Positions 1 through 7,440 of a stretch of DNA of 35,511 nt are shown one piece after another (the first letter of the stretch is position 1; every line of letters begins with the position of its first letter). Under the pieces are notes generated by a model. The model was not told where the DNA came from. It did not search any database and saw only the letters and a list, made by a program, of their open reading frames with translations. Where the stretch lies: assembly GCF_000971275.1 (NCBI RefSeq), contig NZ_LAPV01000131.1:1-35511 (forward strand), written 5' to 3'. This DNA is from Devosia psychrophila. GTDB taxonomy: Bacteria > Pseudomonadota > Alphaproteobacteria > Rhizobiales > Devosiaceae. The translations under genes and the position numbers were made by a program.

Positions 1-272
1 GCTTTGATTGGCGTCTTTGCTCCGTGATGCCAGGCGCCGAAGCTCTTGCGACGAATAATCCTGCCTGATCCGAACCGAGACTGTCATGGGCGAATTTCCT
101 TCGCCCCATGGAATCAGTAATTCCCTGAAGAAGGAATCCAAAACGAGTCACAAATAATCCCCGTTGGTATTAGCCAAGCCCCGCAGGCTGTTCAGACAAA
201 CCGAGCCACCTCTGCCATCAGGCACAAAATCCACTTATCCCGCTGTCCAGATTTCCCGAGCCACCTCTCCAG
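1..272. other. Non-coding left edge with short repeats
   Basis: I see no credible gene here. An imperfect hairpin lies at 85-110 (CATGGGCGAA facing TTCGCCCCATG). A 13-bp direct repeat, CCGAGCCACCTCT, occurs at 201-213 and 256-268, a period of 55 bp. The second copy lies exactly where recognisable homology of the neighbouring decayed hydrolase gene stops, so it may mark a deletion or rearrangement junction. Confidence 0.5.
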
Positions 273-1028
273 ATCCCGCGTGCTCCGGCCATGGCCTCGA
301 CTATTGATCACGATAACCCTATGGCCCGAGCCCAGAAGGGAAGGAATCTGATGTGCTCAGTTGCCGCTGTGGCCAAGGCCGCCATGCAGCAGGATAACGG
401 CCGGACCTTTACCGACGTCGGCGTACCAGATGCGGGCGCCGCAGTGCTCGACGTGGTCCGCCCGCTCCGGCGTCGGTAGCGGCGGCGTTCCGTCACGTTC
501 GAAGATCACAAGGACATCGTCGCGAAAAGGCGCCGAAGGCAGGGATGCGGCATGACTGGTAACCGAGCGACGATAGCGCGGCAGGCGGGCGGCGAGCCTC
601 GTCAGAACTCCGGCTAACGCATCTCGTTCGAGCCCAAGGTCGGCCAGCGTCAGCGCTTCGAATATGGCCACGGCGTCATTGAGGTCGTCGCTGCTGCGCT
701 GGCGCTCGGCGATGAGCAGGGCCAGTCCCTCATCAGGACGTCCGAGATCGCGCAGCTTGCTGGCCAGCTGAATTGTGGCCCGGCGGTGCAGGTCGCTATC
801 AAGCCCCTTGCCTAGAGCAGCCTGATATAGCGGCGCGGCGGCGGCCTCGTTGCCGATTGAATCATTGGCCGAAGCCAGCTCGAACGGTGCCCGTGAGTGT
901 TGCTCCGGCAGTTCGGCCATCAACGTCGACATAGCCTCGAGAAACTTAGCCGGTGGCGTGGCGTCGACAGCGGTCCATAACGTAGCGAGACGCGCCAACC
1001 AGTCGGCGGGGATGTTGTGCTGGTCCAT
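273..1028 (-). pseudogene. Decayed TPR-alpha/beta hydrolase fusion gene
   Basis: The first ~165 codons read as a TPR_5-like tetratricopeptide domain with Ala/Leu-rich helical pairs. They are followed by the beginning of an alpha/beta hydrolase: a WYADVGKGPAVILLHGGLGHSGN segment holding the oxyanion HGG motif. A TGA at 357-359 then ends the frame exactly where the family has Trp (GNW). Beyond the stop the same frame continues with clear hydrolase sequence (AHQIPSLLGSGHRVIVINSR, then GHGRSTRD) down to about 273, where homology is lost. The gene therefore has a nonsense change and lacks the nucleophile elbow and catalytic Asp/His. I chose the ATG at 1028 because GGAG lies six bases upstream; an ATG at 1040 is also in frame. 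A soluble TPR protein could still be made from the intact 5' part. It is divergent from the MscS-type channel gene. Confidence 0.75.
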
Positions 1029-1155
1029 TTCGTGCTCCATTCACGGCAGAACAATGCGCAGGCGGTTGAACCTTGTCGCCGCCTCAGCGTATCCACATTC
1101 GGCAGGCACCAAGGCGTGCGATCGCCAATCCTTGTCGAGTATAGCGGATATTTCA

Positions 1156-3321
1156 ATGCGCACCCTGCTTCTGCTGCTCATGCTGGTTCTATCGCCCGTC
1201 GCCGTCATGGCGCAGGTGCCGGGCCTTACGCCCGCGCCAGAGGCCCGCACGGAGCCCGGCAGCGACGCCAGCATCGACGAACTGGTGCGCATCCTTGAAA
1301 ATGATCAGACCCGCGCGTTGCTGATCGAGCGGCTGCAGCAGACCGGTGCCGGCGCCCCTGTCCCTGCGGAGACGCCTCACGATCTGAGCATCGTGCGACA
1401 GCTGGCCGAATATACCCGGGCCGCGGCCGAGGGCACGTCGACCACCCTGCGTTCGTTGGGCGCGGTGTTCGTCGATCTGCAGCAGGGGTTAAGCGGTACG
1501 CTGAACGCCGATCTTGAGAGCTTTCGCGATGTGTCGATCAGCGTGCTGCTGGTGGCTGCGGGGCTGTTCGGCAGTTTCTGGGTGCTGCGGCTGGTGGTGC
1601 ATTGGGCGCTGCGGATGATTGCGCGGCGGGTTGCCGGCCGTGGCTGGATATCGCGCGTTGCCGGCACCATCGGGGCGCTACTGGTCGATCTTGGCTCGGT
1701 GCTGCTGGCCTGGGCCATCGGCTATATCGTGGCGATTACTCTGGTCGATGGTACGACAGGACGCATGGGCATCAACCAGTCGCTGTTGCTCAATGCTTTC
1801 CTCCTGGTGGAGATGACCAAGATGGTGGCGCGAGCTTTGCTGGCGCCGCGCTACGAGGCCGTGCGGTTGTTACCCGTGGGTGACGGTAACGCGGCTTACT
1901 GGTCGTTTTGGCTGGCGCGGATCATTTCGCTGGTCGGCTACACTTTCCTATTTGTCTCCCCATTACTGGCTTCCAATATTTCAATCGGCGCTGCCTCGGC
2001 GGTGCAGGTTCTGGTAATGGCGACGGCCGTCACTATCGGCATCATCATCGTGCTGCAGAACAAGGACGAAGTGCGGATCTGGCTGTCCGGCATTGCCGAG
2101 CGGCGTGGGCATGACGGCACCGGGCAGTTGCTATCGCTGCTCGGCCAGCACTGGCATGTGGTGGCCATCGTCTATCTGGTGACGCTGCTGGTGGTGTGGT
2201 TCGCCAATCCGGATCAGGCGCTGCCCTTCATGCTCGGGGCGACAGTGCAGTCGATCGTGGCAATTCTTGTCGGTATCGTCATCGTCAGTTTTATTTCGCG
2301 CTTCGTCAATGCGGGACTTAGCCTGCCGCCTGATATCAAACAGCGCTTGCCGCTGCTGGAAACGCGACTGCGGGCCTTCGTGCCGACTGTGATGCAGGTA
2401 GTGCGCTGGGTGGCTATCGTGGCGGTGCTGCTTGCCATAGCCCAGGCTTGGGCGCTGTTCGATTTCGTCGGCTGGATAGGCAGCGATCATGGCCAGCAGG
2501 TTGCCGGCTCGGTTATTTCCGCTGCACTGATCATCCTCGCCTGCGTCGTGCTGCATGTGGTGGTGGCATCGTGGATAGAATACCGACTCAACACCAGCAT
2601 CGGCAAAACACCGACGCCGCGCGAGAAGACGCTGCTCGGCTTGTTCAAGAACGCTTTCACCATCGCGCTGGTGGTGTTTGGGCTGATGCTGGCGCTGGCG
2701 CAGATCGGGGTCAATATCGCGCCACTGCTGGCGGGCGCCGGGGTGATCGGCCTGGCCATCGGTTTTGGCGCACAAAAACTGGTGCAGGATATCATTACCG
2801 GCATTTTCATCCAGTTTGAAAATGTGATGAACGAGGGTGACGTGGTGGAGGCGGCTGGCCGCTCGGGCGTCGTTGAAAAGCTCACAATTCGGTCGGTGAC
2901 GATCCGTGACATGAGCGGAACGGTGCATCTGATCCCGTTTTCCTCGGTGGACCAGGTCTCCAATATGGTTCGCGGTTTCTCGTTCTATGTGGCGGAGTTC
3001 GAAGTGGCGCGCGACAGCACTATCGAGGAGGTCAAACAGGCGCTGCGTGATGCCTTTGTGCAGGTGATGGAAATTCCCGAGCACCGCGACGTCATCCTCG
3101 ATGATCTCGACCTGCAGGGGCTGATTGCCATCACGCCTGCCTCGATGAGCCTACGCACCCGCATCAAGACGGTGGCCGGCAAGCAGTGGGGCGCCGGCCG
3201 GCTGTATAGCGAGTTGGTGATGCGCCTGTTTGAAGATCGCGGCATCAAAACGCCGAGCCAGACCGTGACCTACCGCACCGCGGGACAATTGCCCCCTCCC
3301 GGAAGCGAGCCCGCTCAATAA
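1156..3321 (+). CDS. MscS-family mechanosensitive channel, YbiO-like
   Basis: A 721-residue inner-membrane channel expected to open under membrane tension and release solutes during hypo-osmotic shock. The ATG at 1156 starts a clean Sec signal peptide (residues 1-19, ending VMA-Q), so I prefer it to the open frame further upstream. A periplasmic stretch rich in short helices follows to about residue 125, then a series of hydrophobic segments. The MscS pore helix is unmistakable near residues 525-555 (GAGVIGLAIGFGAQKLVQD, then IITG), with the Gly/Ala packing pattern of the family. The beta domain and C-terminal alpha/beta domain follow. Length and signal peptide resemble E. coli YbiO (miniconductance type) more than the short MscS. 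It stands alone, divergent from the decayed hydrolase gene. Confidence 0.92.
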   Translation: MRTLLLLLMLVLSPVAVMAQVPGLTPAPEARTEPGSDASIDELVRILENDQTRALLIERLQQTGAGAPVPAETPHDLSIVRQLAEYTRAAAEGTSTTLRSLGAVFVDLQQGLSGTLNADLESFRDVSISVLLVAAGLFGSFWVLRLVVHWALRMIARRVAGRGWISRVAGTIGALLVDLGSVLLAWAIGYIVAITLVDGTTGRMGINQSLLLNAFLLVEMTKMVARALLAPRYEAVRLLPVGDGNAAYWSFWLARIISLVGYTFLFVSPLLASNISIGAASAVQVLVMATAVTIGIIIVLQNKDEVRIWLSGIAERRGHDGTGQLLSLLGQHWHVVAIVYLVTLLVVWFANPDQALPFMLGATVQSIVAILVGIVIVSFISRFVNAGLSLPPDIKQRLPLLETRLRAFVPTVMQVVRWVAIVAVLLAIAQAWALFDFVGWIGSDHGQQVAGSVISAALIILACVVLHVVVASWIEYRLNTSIGKTPTPREKTLLGLFKNAFTIALVVFGLMLALAQIGVNIAPLLAGAGVIGLAIGFGAQKLVQDIITGIFIQFENVMNEGDVVEAAGRSGVVEKLTIRSVTIRDMSGTVHLIPFSSVDQVSNMVRGFSFYVAEFEVARDSTIEEVKQALRDAFVQVMEIPEHRDVILDDLDLQGLIAITPASMSLRTRIKTVAGKQWGAGRLYSELVMRLFEDRGIKTPSQTVTYRTAGQLPPPGSEPAQ

Positions 3322-3468
3322 AGTTGGCGCATTCGTGATCGGGCTAAGCGCCACTGGGCCTTGCCTTAAACCGATCTTAATTTGATGGGTTAAAATAGTG
3401 ATACACGCGCCCGTTGCGGCACAGCCGGCGCAATCGTGTTTTTTGTCACGCGTATCACGAGGCTCGTC

Positions 3469-4686
3469 ATGTTCCACTCGACCGGCAAATCCATCCTTGC
3501 CCTGCGCGGGCTTTCCGCATTGGCAATCGCTGCTGCCCTGAGCTTGAGCGCCGTGGCGCCCGCTTTGGCCAATAGCGCCGATTTCGTGCGTAGCCTGTGG
3601 CCCCAGGCAGAGGCGCGCGGCGTCAGCCGCTCCGCATTCCAGGCGGCCTTTGCGGGCTACAGCTTCTCGGCCAAGCTGATGGAGCATACCAAGTCGCAAC
3701 CCGAATTCACCCGCACGGTGCAGGACTATATCGAGCGCCGCGTCACCAATGCCCAGGCCAACAAGGGCCGCGCAATGCGGTCCGAGTGGAACCAGACGCT
3801 GACCGGGAGCAAGCAGCGCTGGGGCGTGCAGCCGGAATTCGTGCTGGCCATCTGGGGCATGGAGACCAACTTCGGTGGCTTCATGGGCGGCGAACAAACC
3901 ATTCACGCGCTGGCAACGCTGACCGAGGGCGGCTATCGCCCGGACTTTTTCCGCGAAGAGTTGCTGACAGCCCTGCGCATCATTTCCGATGGCCATGTGA
4001 GCGCCGATAACATGTTGGGCTCATGGGCCGGCGCCATGGGCCACACCCAGTTCATGCCCTCAAGCTTCATGCGCTATGCGGTCGATTACAATGGCGACGG
4101 CAAGAAGGACATTTGGAACTCGGTGCAGGACGCGCTGGGCTCCACGGCGAATTACCTGCACAGCTTCGGCTGGCGCGAGGGCGAAACCTGGGGTTATGAG
4201 GTCAATCTGCCGAGTGGCTTCGATTATGCGGGGGCGCGCCAACTGGAACGGGCGCCGCTGGCCCAGTGGCAGGCCATGGGCATCCAGCGCGTTTCGGGCA
4301 AGCCGTTTCCACGTGGCAGCGATATCGGGCGCCTTTACATGCCGGCGGGCGCCTCAGGGCCGACGTTCCTGCTGCTGCCGAACTTCGATGTGATCAAGCG
4401 CTACAATAATTCCGACAGCTATGCGCTCGCCGTGGGGCACCTGGCAGATCGCATTATTGGTGGCGGCGACTTTGCCACGCCGTGGCCGGCCAATGACTAT
4501 GCCCTCAGCAAGGCGCAGCGCGGCGAGCTGCAGACGCTGCTTGGCCGGGTCGGCTACAATGTGGGTTCACCCGATGGCGTGCTCGGTCCCAAGACGCGCG
4601 CTGCGGTGATTGCCTATCAGCAGCGCGCGGGCATTCCTGCCGACGGACACATTTCTGGCAGATTGCTCGATAGGCTCAAGCGTTAA
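3469..4686 (+). CDS. Lytic murein transglycosylase, MltB family, with peptidoglycan-binding domain
   Basis: A 405-residue periplasmic enzyme that cleaves the MurNAc-GlcNAc bond of peptidoglycan and leaves 1,6-anhydro ends. The start at 3469 gives a typical signal peptide ending ALA-NS; a GTG at 3436 is in frame but would only lengthen the n-region. The catalytic domain carries the family signature WGMETNFGG with the likely catalytic Glu at residue 132, followed by SWAGAMGHTQFMPS and a Ca-site-like DYNGDGKKD. Residues about 345-405 form a PG_binding_1 domain (LLGRVGYNVGSPDGVLGPKTR). There is no lipobox, so this is a soluble form, unlike lipoprotein MltB of E. coli. It follows the channel gene after 147 bp and probably has its own promoter. 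Confidence 0.93.
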   Translation: MFHSTGKSILALRGLSALAIAAALSLSAVAPALANSADFVRSLWPQAEARGVSRSAFQAAFAGYSFSAKLMEHTKSQPEFTRTVQDYIERRVTNAQANKGRAMRSEWNQTLTGSKQRWGVQPEFVLAIWGMETNFGGFMGGEQTIHALATLTEGGYRPDFFREELLTALRIISDGHVSADNMLGSWAGAMGHTQFMPSSFMRYAVDYNGDGKKDIWNSVQDALGSTANYLHSFGWREGETWGYEVNLPSGFDYAGARQLERAPLAQWQAMGIQRVSGKPFPRGSDIGRLYMPAGASGPTFLLLPNFDVIKRYNNSDSYALAVGHLADRIIGGGDFATPWPANDYALSKAQRGELQTLLGRVGYNVGSPDGVLGPKTRAAVIAYQQRAGIPADGHISGRLLDRLKR

Positions 4687-4729
4687 CCTATCGTTAACCC
4701 TTTGGGGGCACCCTAAGCGGGCTTAAGTA

Positions 4730-4769
4730 GAGGGCAGGCAGTCTCCATTCATTCGAGGCGCCTGCCCTC
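4730..4769. terminator. Perfect 10-bp inverted repeat
   Basis: GAGGGCAGGC at 4730-4739 is exactly complementary to GCCTGCCCTC at 4760-4769, with a 20-base loop. It lies 43 bp after the transglycosylase stop and could end its transcript, although no T-run follows. Just upstream, CGTTAACC occurs twice (4681 and 4692), 11 bp apart, beginning in the last codons. Confidence 0.45.
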
Positions 4770-4856
4770 GCCCATTATGCGAGGCCTCCGGGATGGCCAC
4801 AATATTCCCGGTATTTGCCGCTATGTGGCGGCTCTCCCAATTTGCGCGTTGTAGCC

Positions 4857-5867
4857 ATGTCTAAGCCCTATTCCCTATCCCGCCGTACCCTCATCGGCCT
4901 GCTGCTGGTGAGCGTTGCGCTGCCCAGCCCGGCCTTCGCCCTGTCAATCATGGATCCGTTCAACCTGCCGGCGGCCATGGATGGCGGCACAGTCAAGGTC
5001 GGCGACGGCATCGCCTATGCCGATGGGCCGCGCCACAAGCTCGATGTCTATGCCCCTGCAGCACGCGGTTCGCTGGCGCCGGTGGTATTCTTCATTTATG
5101 GCGGCGGCTGGAGCCGGGGCGAGCGCTACGAATACCAGTTCGTCGGCCAGGCCCTGGCGTCGCGCGGCTTCGTCGTGGTCATCGCAGACTATCGGCTGGT
5201 GCCTGAGGTTACCTATCCGGCATTCCTCGAGGACAGTGCCAATGCGCTGGCCTGGGTACAGGACAACATTACCTCCTACGGTGGCGATACAAATCGCCTC
5301 TTCCTCGCCGGTCACTCGGCTGGTGCCTATAATGCCACCATGCTGGCGCTCGATCCGTCGTTCCTGCGCGAATATGGCGTGACCATGCCTATCCTCGGCG
5401 TCGCGGCGCTCTCCGGGCCGTTCGATTTCTATCCGTTCGAATATGGCGAGGTGCGCGAGGCCTTCGGCAAGGCGCCGAACCCGCAGGGCACGCAACCGAT
5501 CAATTTGGTGACCAGCGATATGCCGCCGATGTACCTGGCTTCCGGCACGACTGATCCCATTGTGCGGGTGCAAAATACCGAGCGCTTCGCCCAGAAACTC
5601 AAGGACAGCGGCGTCTGGGTCACAACCCGCTATTATGAGGGCTTCGGCCACATGGAGACGGTGCTGGCGCTCGGCGCCATGTGGCGCTGGCGCATGCCGG
5701 TGCTCGACGACATGGTCACCTTCTTCCAGATGTTCGGCGCCTTCCCCAGCGGTGTGCCTTATGTCGCCGTGGCGCCCAACGCCCCCGAAGACCTGCCCGA
5801 AGCCATTGCGCCGATGGACCAGATCGTTGAACAGATGAATTCTATGTTCCAGCCGATCGAGAACTAG
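4857..5867 (+). CDS. Exported alpha/beta hydrolase (BD-FAE-like carboxylesterase)
   Basis: A 336-residue esterase of the acetyl-esterase/BD-FAE type. The N-terminus has SRRTLIG followed by a hydrophobic stretch and PAFA, a plausible twin-arginine or Sec signal, which places it in the periplasm. The catalytic triad is visible: Ser154 in GHSAG, Asp233 in GTTDPIV and His265 in GFGHME. The oxyanion segment reads IYGGGW where relatives have HGGGW, a His-to-Tyr change shared with the paralogue at 8938. The substrate is unknown; short-chain or carbohydrate esters are typical of the family. No strong ribosome-binding site precedes the ATG at 4857, but the signal peptide supports it. It is convergent with the VOC gene across a palindromic repeat. 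Confidence 0.85.
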   Translation: MSKPYSLSRRTLIGLLLVSVALPSPAFALSIMDPFNLPAAMDGGTVKVGDGIAYADGPRHKLDVYAPAARGSLAPVVFFIYGGGWSRGERYEYQFVGQALASRGFVVVIADYRLVPEVTYPAFLEDSANALAWVQDNITSYGGDTNRLFLAGHSAGAYNATMLALDPSFLREYGVTMPILGVAALSGPFDFYPFEYGEVREAFGKAPNPQGTQPINLVTSDMPPMYLASGTTDPIVRVQNTERFAQKLKDSGVWVTTRYYEGFGHMETVLALGAMWRWRMPVLDDMVTFFQMFGAFPSGVPYVAVAPNAPEDLPEAIAPMDQIVEQMNSMFQPIEN

Positions 5868-5981
5868 GCAGCGCCCGCAGGGACAAATCGCGCCAGTGGT
5901 GCGATTTAAGCAGACTAGGCCATGAGGCCTATGGCCGAATGGCACGAAGGCGCCGCATTCACCGGGCGTCATCAACCGGCC

Positions 5982-6066
5982 GTCACCCTCGGGCTTGACC
6001 CGAGGGCCCTTCACTTGCCGAGCGGCCGGTGAAGTACAGAGCCCTCGGGTCGAGCCCGAGGGTGAC
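5982..6066. repeat. Nested palindromic intergenic element
   Basis: Two 26-bp arms (5982-6007 and 6041-6066) are inverted copies of each other with one mismatch. Each arm is itself a palindrome (CCCTCGGG...CCCGAGGG). The whole can fold as one long stem or as two hairpins. CCCTCGGGCTTGACCCGAGGG-type elements are common between convergent genes in Hyphomicrobiales. This one lies between the convergent esterase and VOC genes and may end both transcripts. A degraded relative may be present near 31440-31570. Confidence 0.8.
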
Positions 6067-6096
6067 GTGCAGTGCCTGCCAGAGCGAAGGTAATCT

Positions 6097-6510
6097 TTAC
6101 CGCGTGGACTCAATCTCCACGGACGCCGCCGAGCGCTGGTTCTCTCCGTGGAACACCGCCTCGATATTGTTTCCGTCCGGATCGAGCACGAAGGCACCGT
6201 AGTAGCCAGGGTGGTAGTGCCGTTCGCCCGGCTTGCCATTGTCGCTGCCGCCGGCCGCCAGCGCGGCCTCATAGAAAGCGTCGACCGTGGCGCGATCGCT
6301 CGCCTGGAAAGCCAGGTGGATGTGGCTCGGCGTGGTTTTGGCATCCGCCCCATCAACGAACAACTCGTCGACCTGGAACCAGCCCTCGCCCTGCATTTGG
6401 ATGGTGTGGCCTAGTGTAGCCAAAACTTTTTCATAGAACAGGCGCGTATCTGCAAAGTTCCGCGCCCGCAGGTGGATATGGTCGACAAGTCGGCCGAAGT
6501 GCCAGGTCAT
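6097..6510 (-). CDS. VOC-family (glyoxalase/bleomycin resistance fold) protein
   Basis: A 137-residue single-domain-pair vicinal oxygen chelate protein. It opens with VDHIHLRARNFADTRLFYEKV, typical of the first beta-alpha-beta module, and ends with YGAFVLDPDGNNIEAV, the second module with its metal-site Glu. The His of DHIHL and Glu of NIEAV are likely metal ligands. The substrate cannot be told; lyases, dioxygenases and resistance proteins share this fold. I chose the ATG at 6510 because GGAG sits just upstream; the longer open frame has no homology. It lies downstream of bfr but is separated from it by a strong terminator, so it is probably transcribed independently. Confidence 0.85.
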   Translation of the reverse strand: MTWHFGRLVDHIHLRARNFADTRLFYEKVLATLGHTIQMQGEGWFQVDELFVDGADAKTTPSHIHLAFQASDRATVDAFYEAALAAGGSDNGKPGERHYHPGYYGAFVLDPDGNNIEAVFHGENQRSAASVEIESTR

Positions 6511-6530
6511 GATATTCTCCATAAACTGGT

Positions 6531-6565
6531 ACAAAGCAAAACCGCCCGGAACTGGTTCCGGGCGG
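6531..6565 (-). terminator. Rho-independent terminator after bfr
   Basis: A perfect 10-bp stem (6542-6551 with 6556-6565, CCGCCCGGAA/TTCCGGGCGG) has a 4-base loop. On the minus strand it is followed by TTTTGCTTTGT. It begins 18 bp beyond the bfr stop and is the best intrinsic terminator in the window. Confidence 0.85.
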
Positions 6566-6583
6566 CTTGAAATCTGAACTGGA

Positions 6584-7069
6584 TTATTCGGCTTCGTTGG
6601 CCGGGGAAGAATTGAGCTGGCCGTATTTTTCGACGCCGATCTTTTCGAGCAGGTCGAGCTGGGTCTCCAGGAAGTCAATATGACCTTCCTCGTCCGTCAG
6701 CAGGGCTTCAAACAGGTTCTTGGAGACATAGTCACCAATGCTTTCGCAGAGCTCGCGGCTGGCCTTATAGGCGGCGCGGGCTTCGTATTCGCCGGCGAGA
6801 TCGGCCTCTAGCACTTCCTTGATGGTCTGGCCGATTCGCAAAGGCGCAACGCGCTGCAGGTTCGGGTGACCTTCGAGGAAGATGATGCGCTCGATCAGAC
6901 GATCGGCATGATGCATTTCTTCAATGGATTCGGCGCGTTCCTTGGCAGCCAGCTTCTTAAAGCCCCAGTCGTCGAGCAGACGAAAATGGACCCAATACTG
7001 GTTGACCGCACCGAGTTCGAGAAAGAGGGCCTCGTTAAGCCGCTCGATGACTTGTGCTTCGCCTTTCAC
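6584..7069 (-). CDS. bfr: Bacterioferritin
   Basis: A 161-residue haem-containing ferritin that assembles as a 24-mer, oxidises Fe(II) and stores it as a mineral core in the cytoplasm. All ferroxidase ligands of the E. coli protein are present: Glu18, Glu51, His54, Glu94, and the Glu and His of DEEGHID. The haem ligand Met52 is present too, in EEMHHADR. I chose GTG at 7069, which gives the family-typical MKGEAQVI start and has GGAG six bases upstream; the in-frame GTG at 7081 lacks a ribosome-binding site. The start lies inside the 3' end of the upstream ferredoxin gene (35-nt overlap), suggesting translational coupling. A clear terminator follows. No Irr-type ICE box was seen nearby. Confidence 0.95.
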   Translation of the reverse strand: MKGEAQVIERLNEALFLELGAVNQYWVHFRLLDDWGFKKLAAKERAESIEEMHHADRLIERIIFLEGHPNLQRVAPLRIGQTIKEVLEADLAGEYEARAAYKASRELCESIGDYVSKNLFEALLTDEEGHIDFLETQLDLLEKIGVEKYGQLNSSPANEAE

Positions 7070-7346
7070 GCCGTACTCCACTCTGTTGCTTTTTAAGCTT
7101 GTCTAACCCAGATGGAAGCGAAACGACTTCGCCGGCCTCCAGGGCTTGCTGCGAGTGGTAGTTTTCGGTGACGCGGACAATAATGTCCACCACATTCGGT
7201 ACGCAACCGCTGCATTTGGCGCGGCGATTCAGCTCACCATAGACCTTGGCCGGCACGACTAGTTGCCAGGGATCGGCTTTAAGCAGGTCGAGAACGATGT
7301 TCTCGACCTCGCTGCTGGTGATCATATTGCACTGACATACGAGCAT
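7035..7346 (-). CDS. Bacterioferritin-associated ferredoxin-like [2Fe-2S] protein
   Basis: A 103-residue BFD-like protein with the fer2_BFD cysteine pattern: Cys4 and Cys6 (MLVCQCN), then Cys45 and Cys48 (CSGC). In characterised systems Bfd binds bacterioferritin and passes electrons to the haem so that stored iron is released; adjacency to bfr fits that role. I chose the ATG at 7346, which places the first cysteine pair as in the family. After about residue 65 comes a charged tail ([14 protein letters not shown]) that extends past the usual Bfd length, and its codons overlap the first 35 nt of bfr. The tail may simply be the price of the overlap or may contact bacterioferritin. Confidence 0.88.
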   Translation of the reverse strand: MLVCQCNMITSSEVENIVLDLLKADPWQLVVPAKVYGELNRRAKCSGCVPNVVDIIVRVTENYHSQQALEAGEVVSLPSGLDKLKKQQSGVRRERRSTSHRAA

Positions 7347-7382
7347 ATTGGTGCGACTGGTCTTGATGGAGCTTGCTGGCCG

Positions 7383-7412
7383 CATAAAGCGACTCCATTA
7401 GGTGAATGTCAA
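7383..7412 (-). promoter_or_regulatory. Likely sigma-70 promoter of the bfd-bfr operon
   Basis: Read on the minus strand, TTGACA (7412-7407) and TTTATG (7388-7383) are 18 bp apart. The -35 hexamer is part of a short tandem repeat TGACATTGACAT. Transcription would begin about 30 nt before the ferredoxin ATG. Confidence 0.5.
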
Positions 7413-7440
7413 TGTCAGATTTGAATTGCCCGAGGCAGGA

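Noticed and set aside
4944..6356. 470-codon open frame on the minus strand across the first esterase and the VOC gene
   Set aside because: It is antisense to an esterase with a full catalytic triad and signal peptide, crosses the palindromic repeat, is Arg/His-rich and shows no family signature. It is a shadow of GC-rich coding DNA.
7347..7440. Iron-responsive (Irr/ICE or Fur) box upstream of bfd-bfr
   Set aside because: No convincing TTTAGAA-N3-TTCTAAA-like or Fur-like palindrome is present; only a sigma-70-like promoter is supportable.
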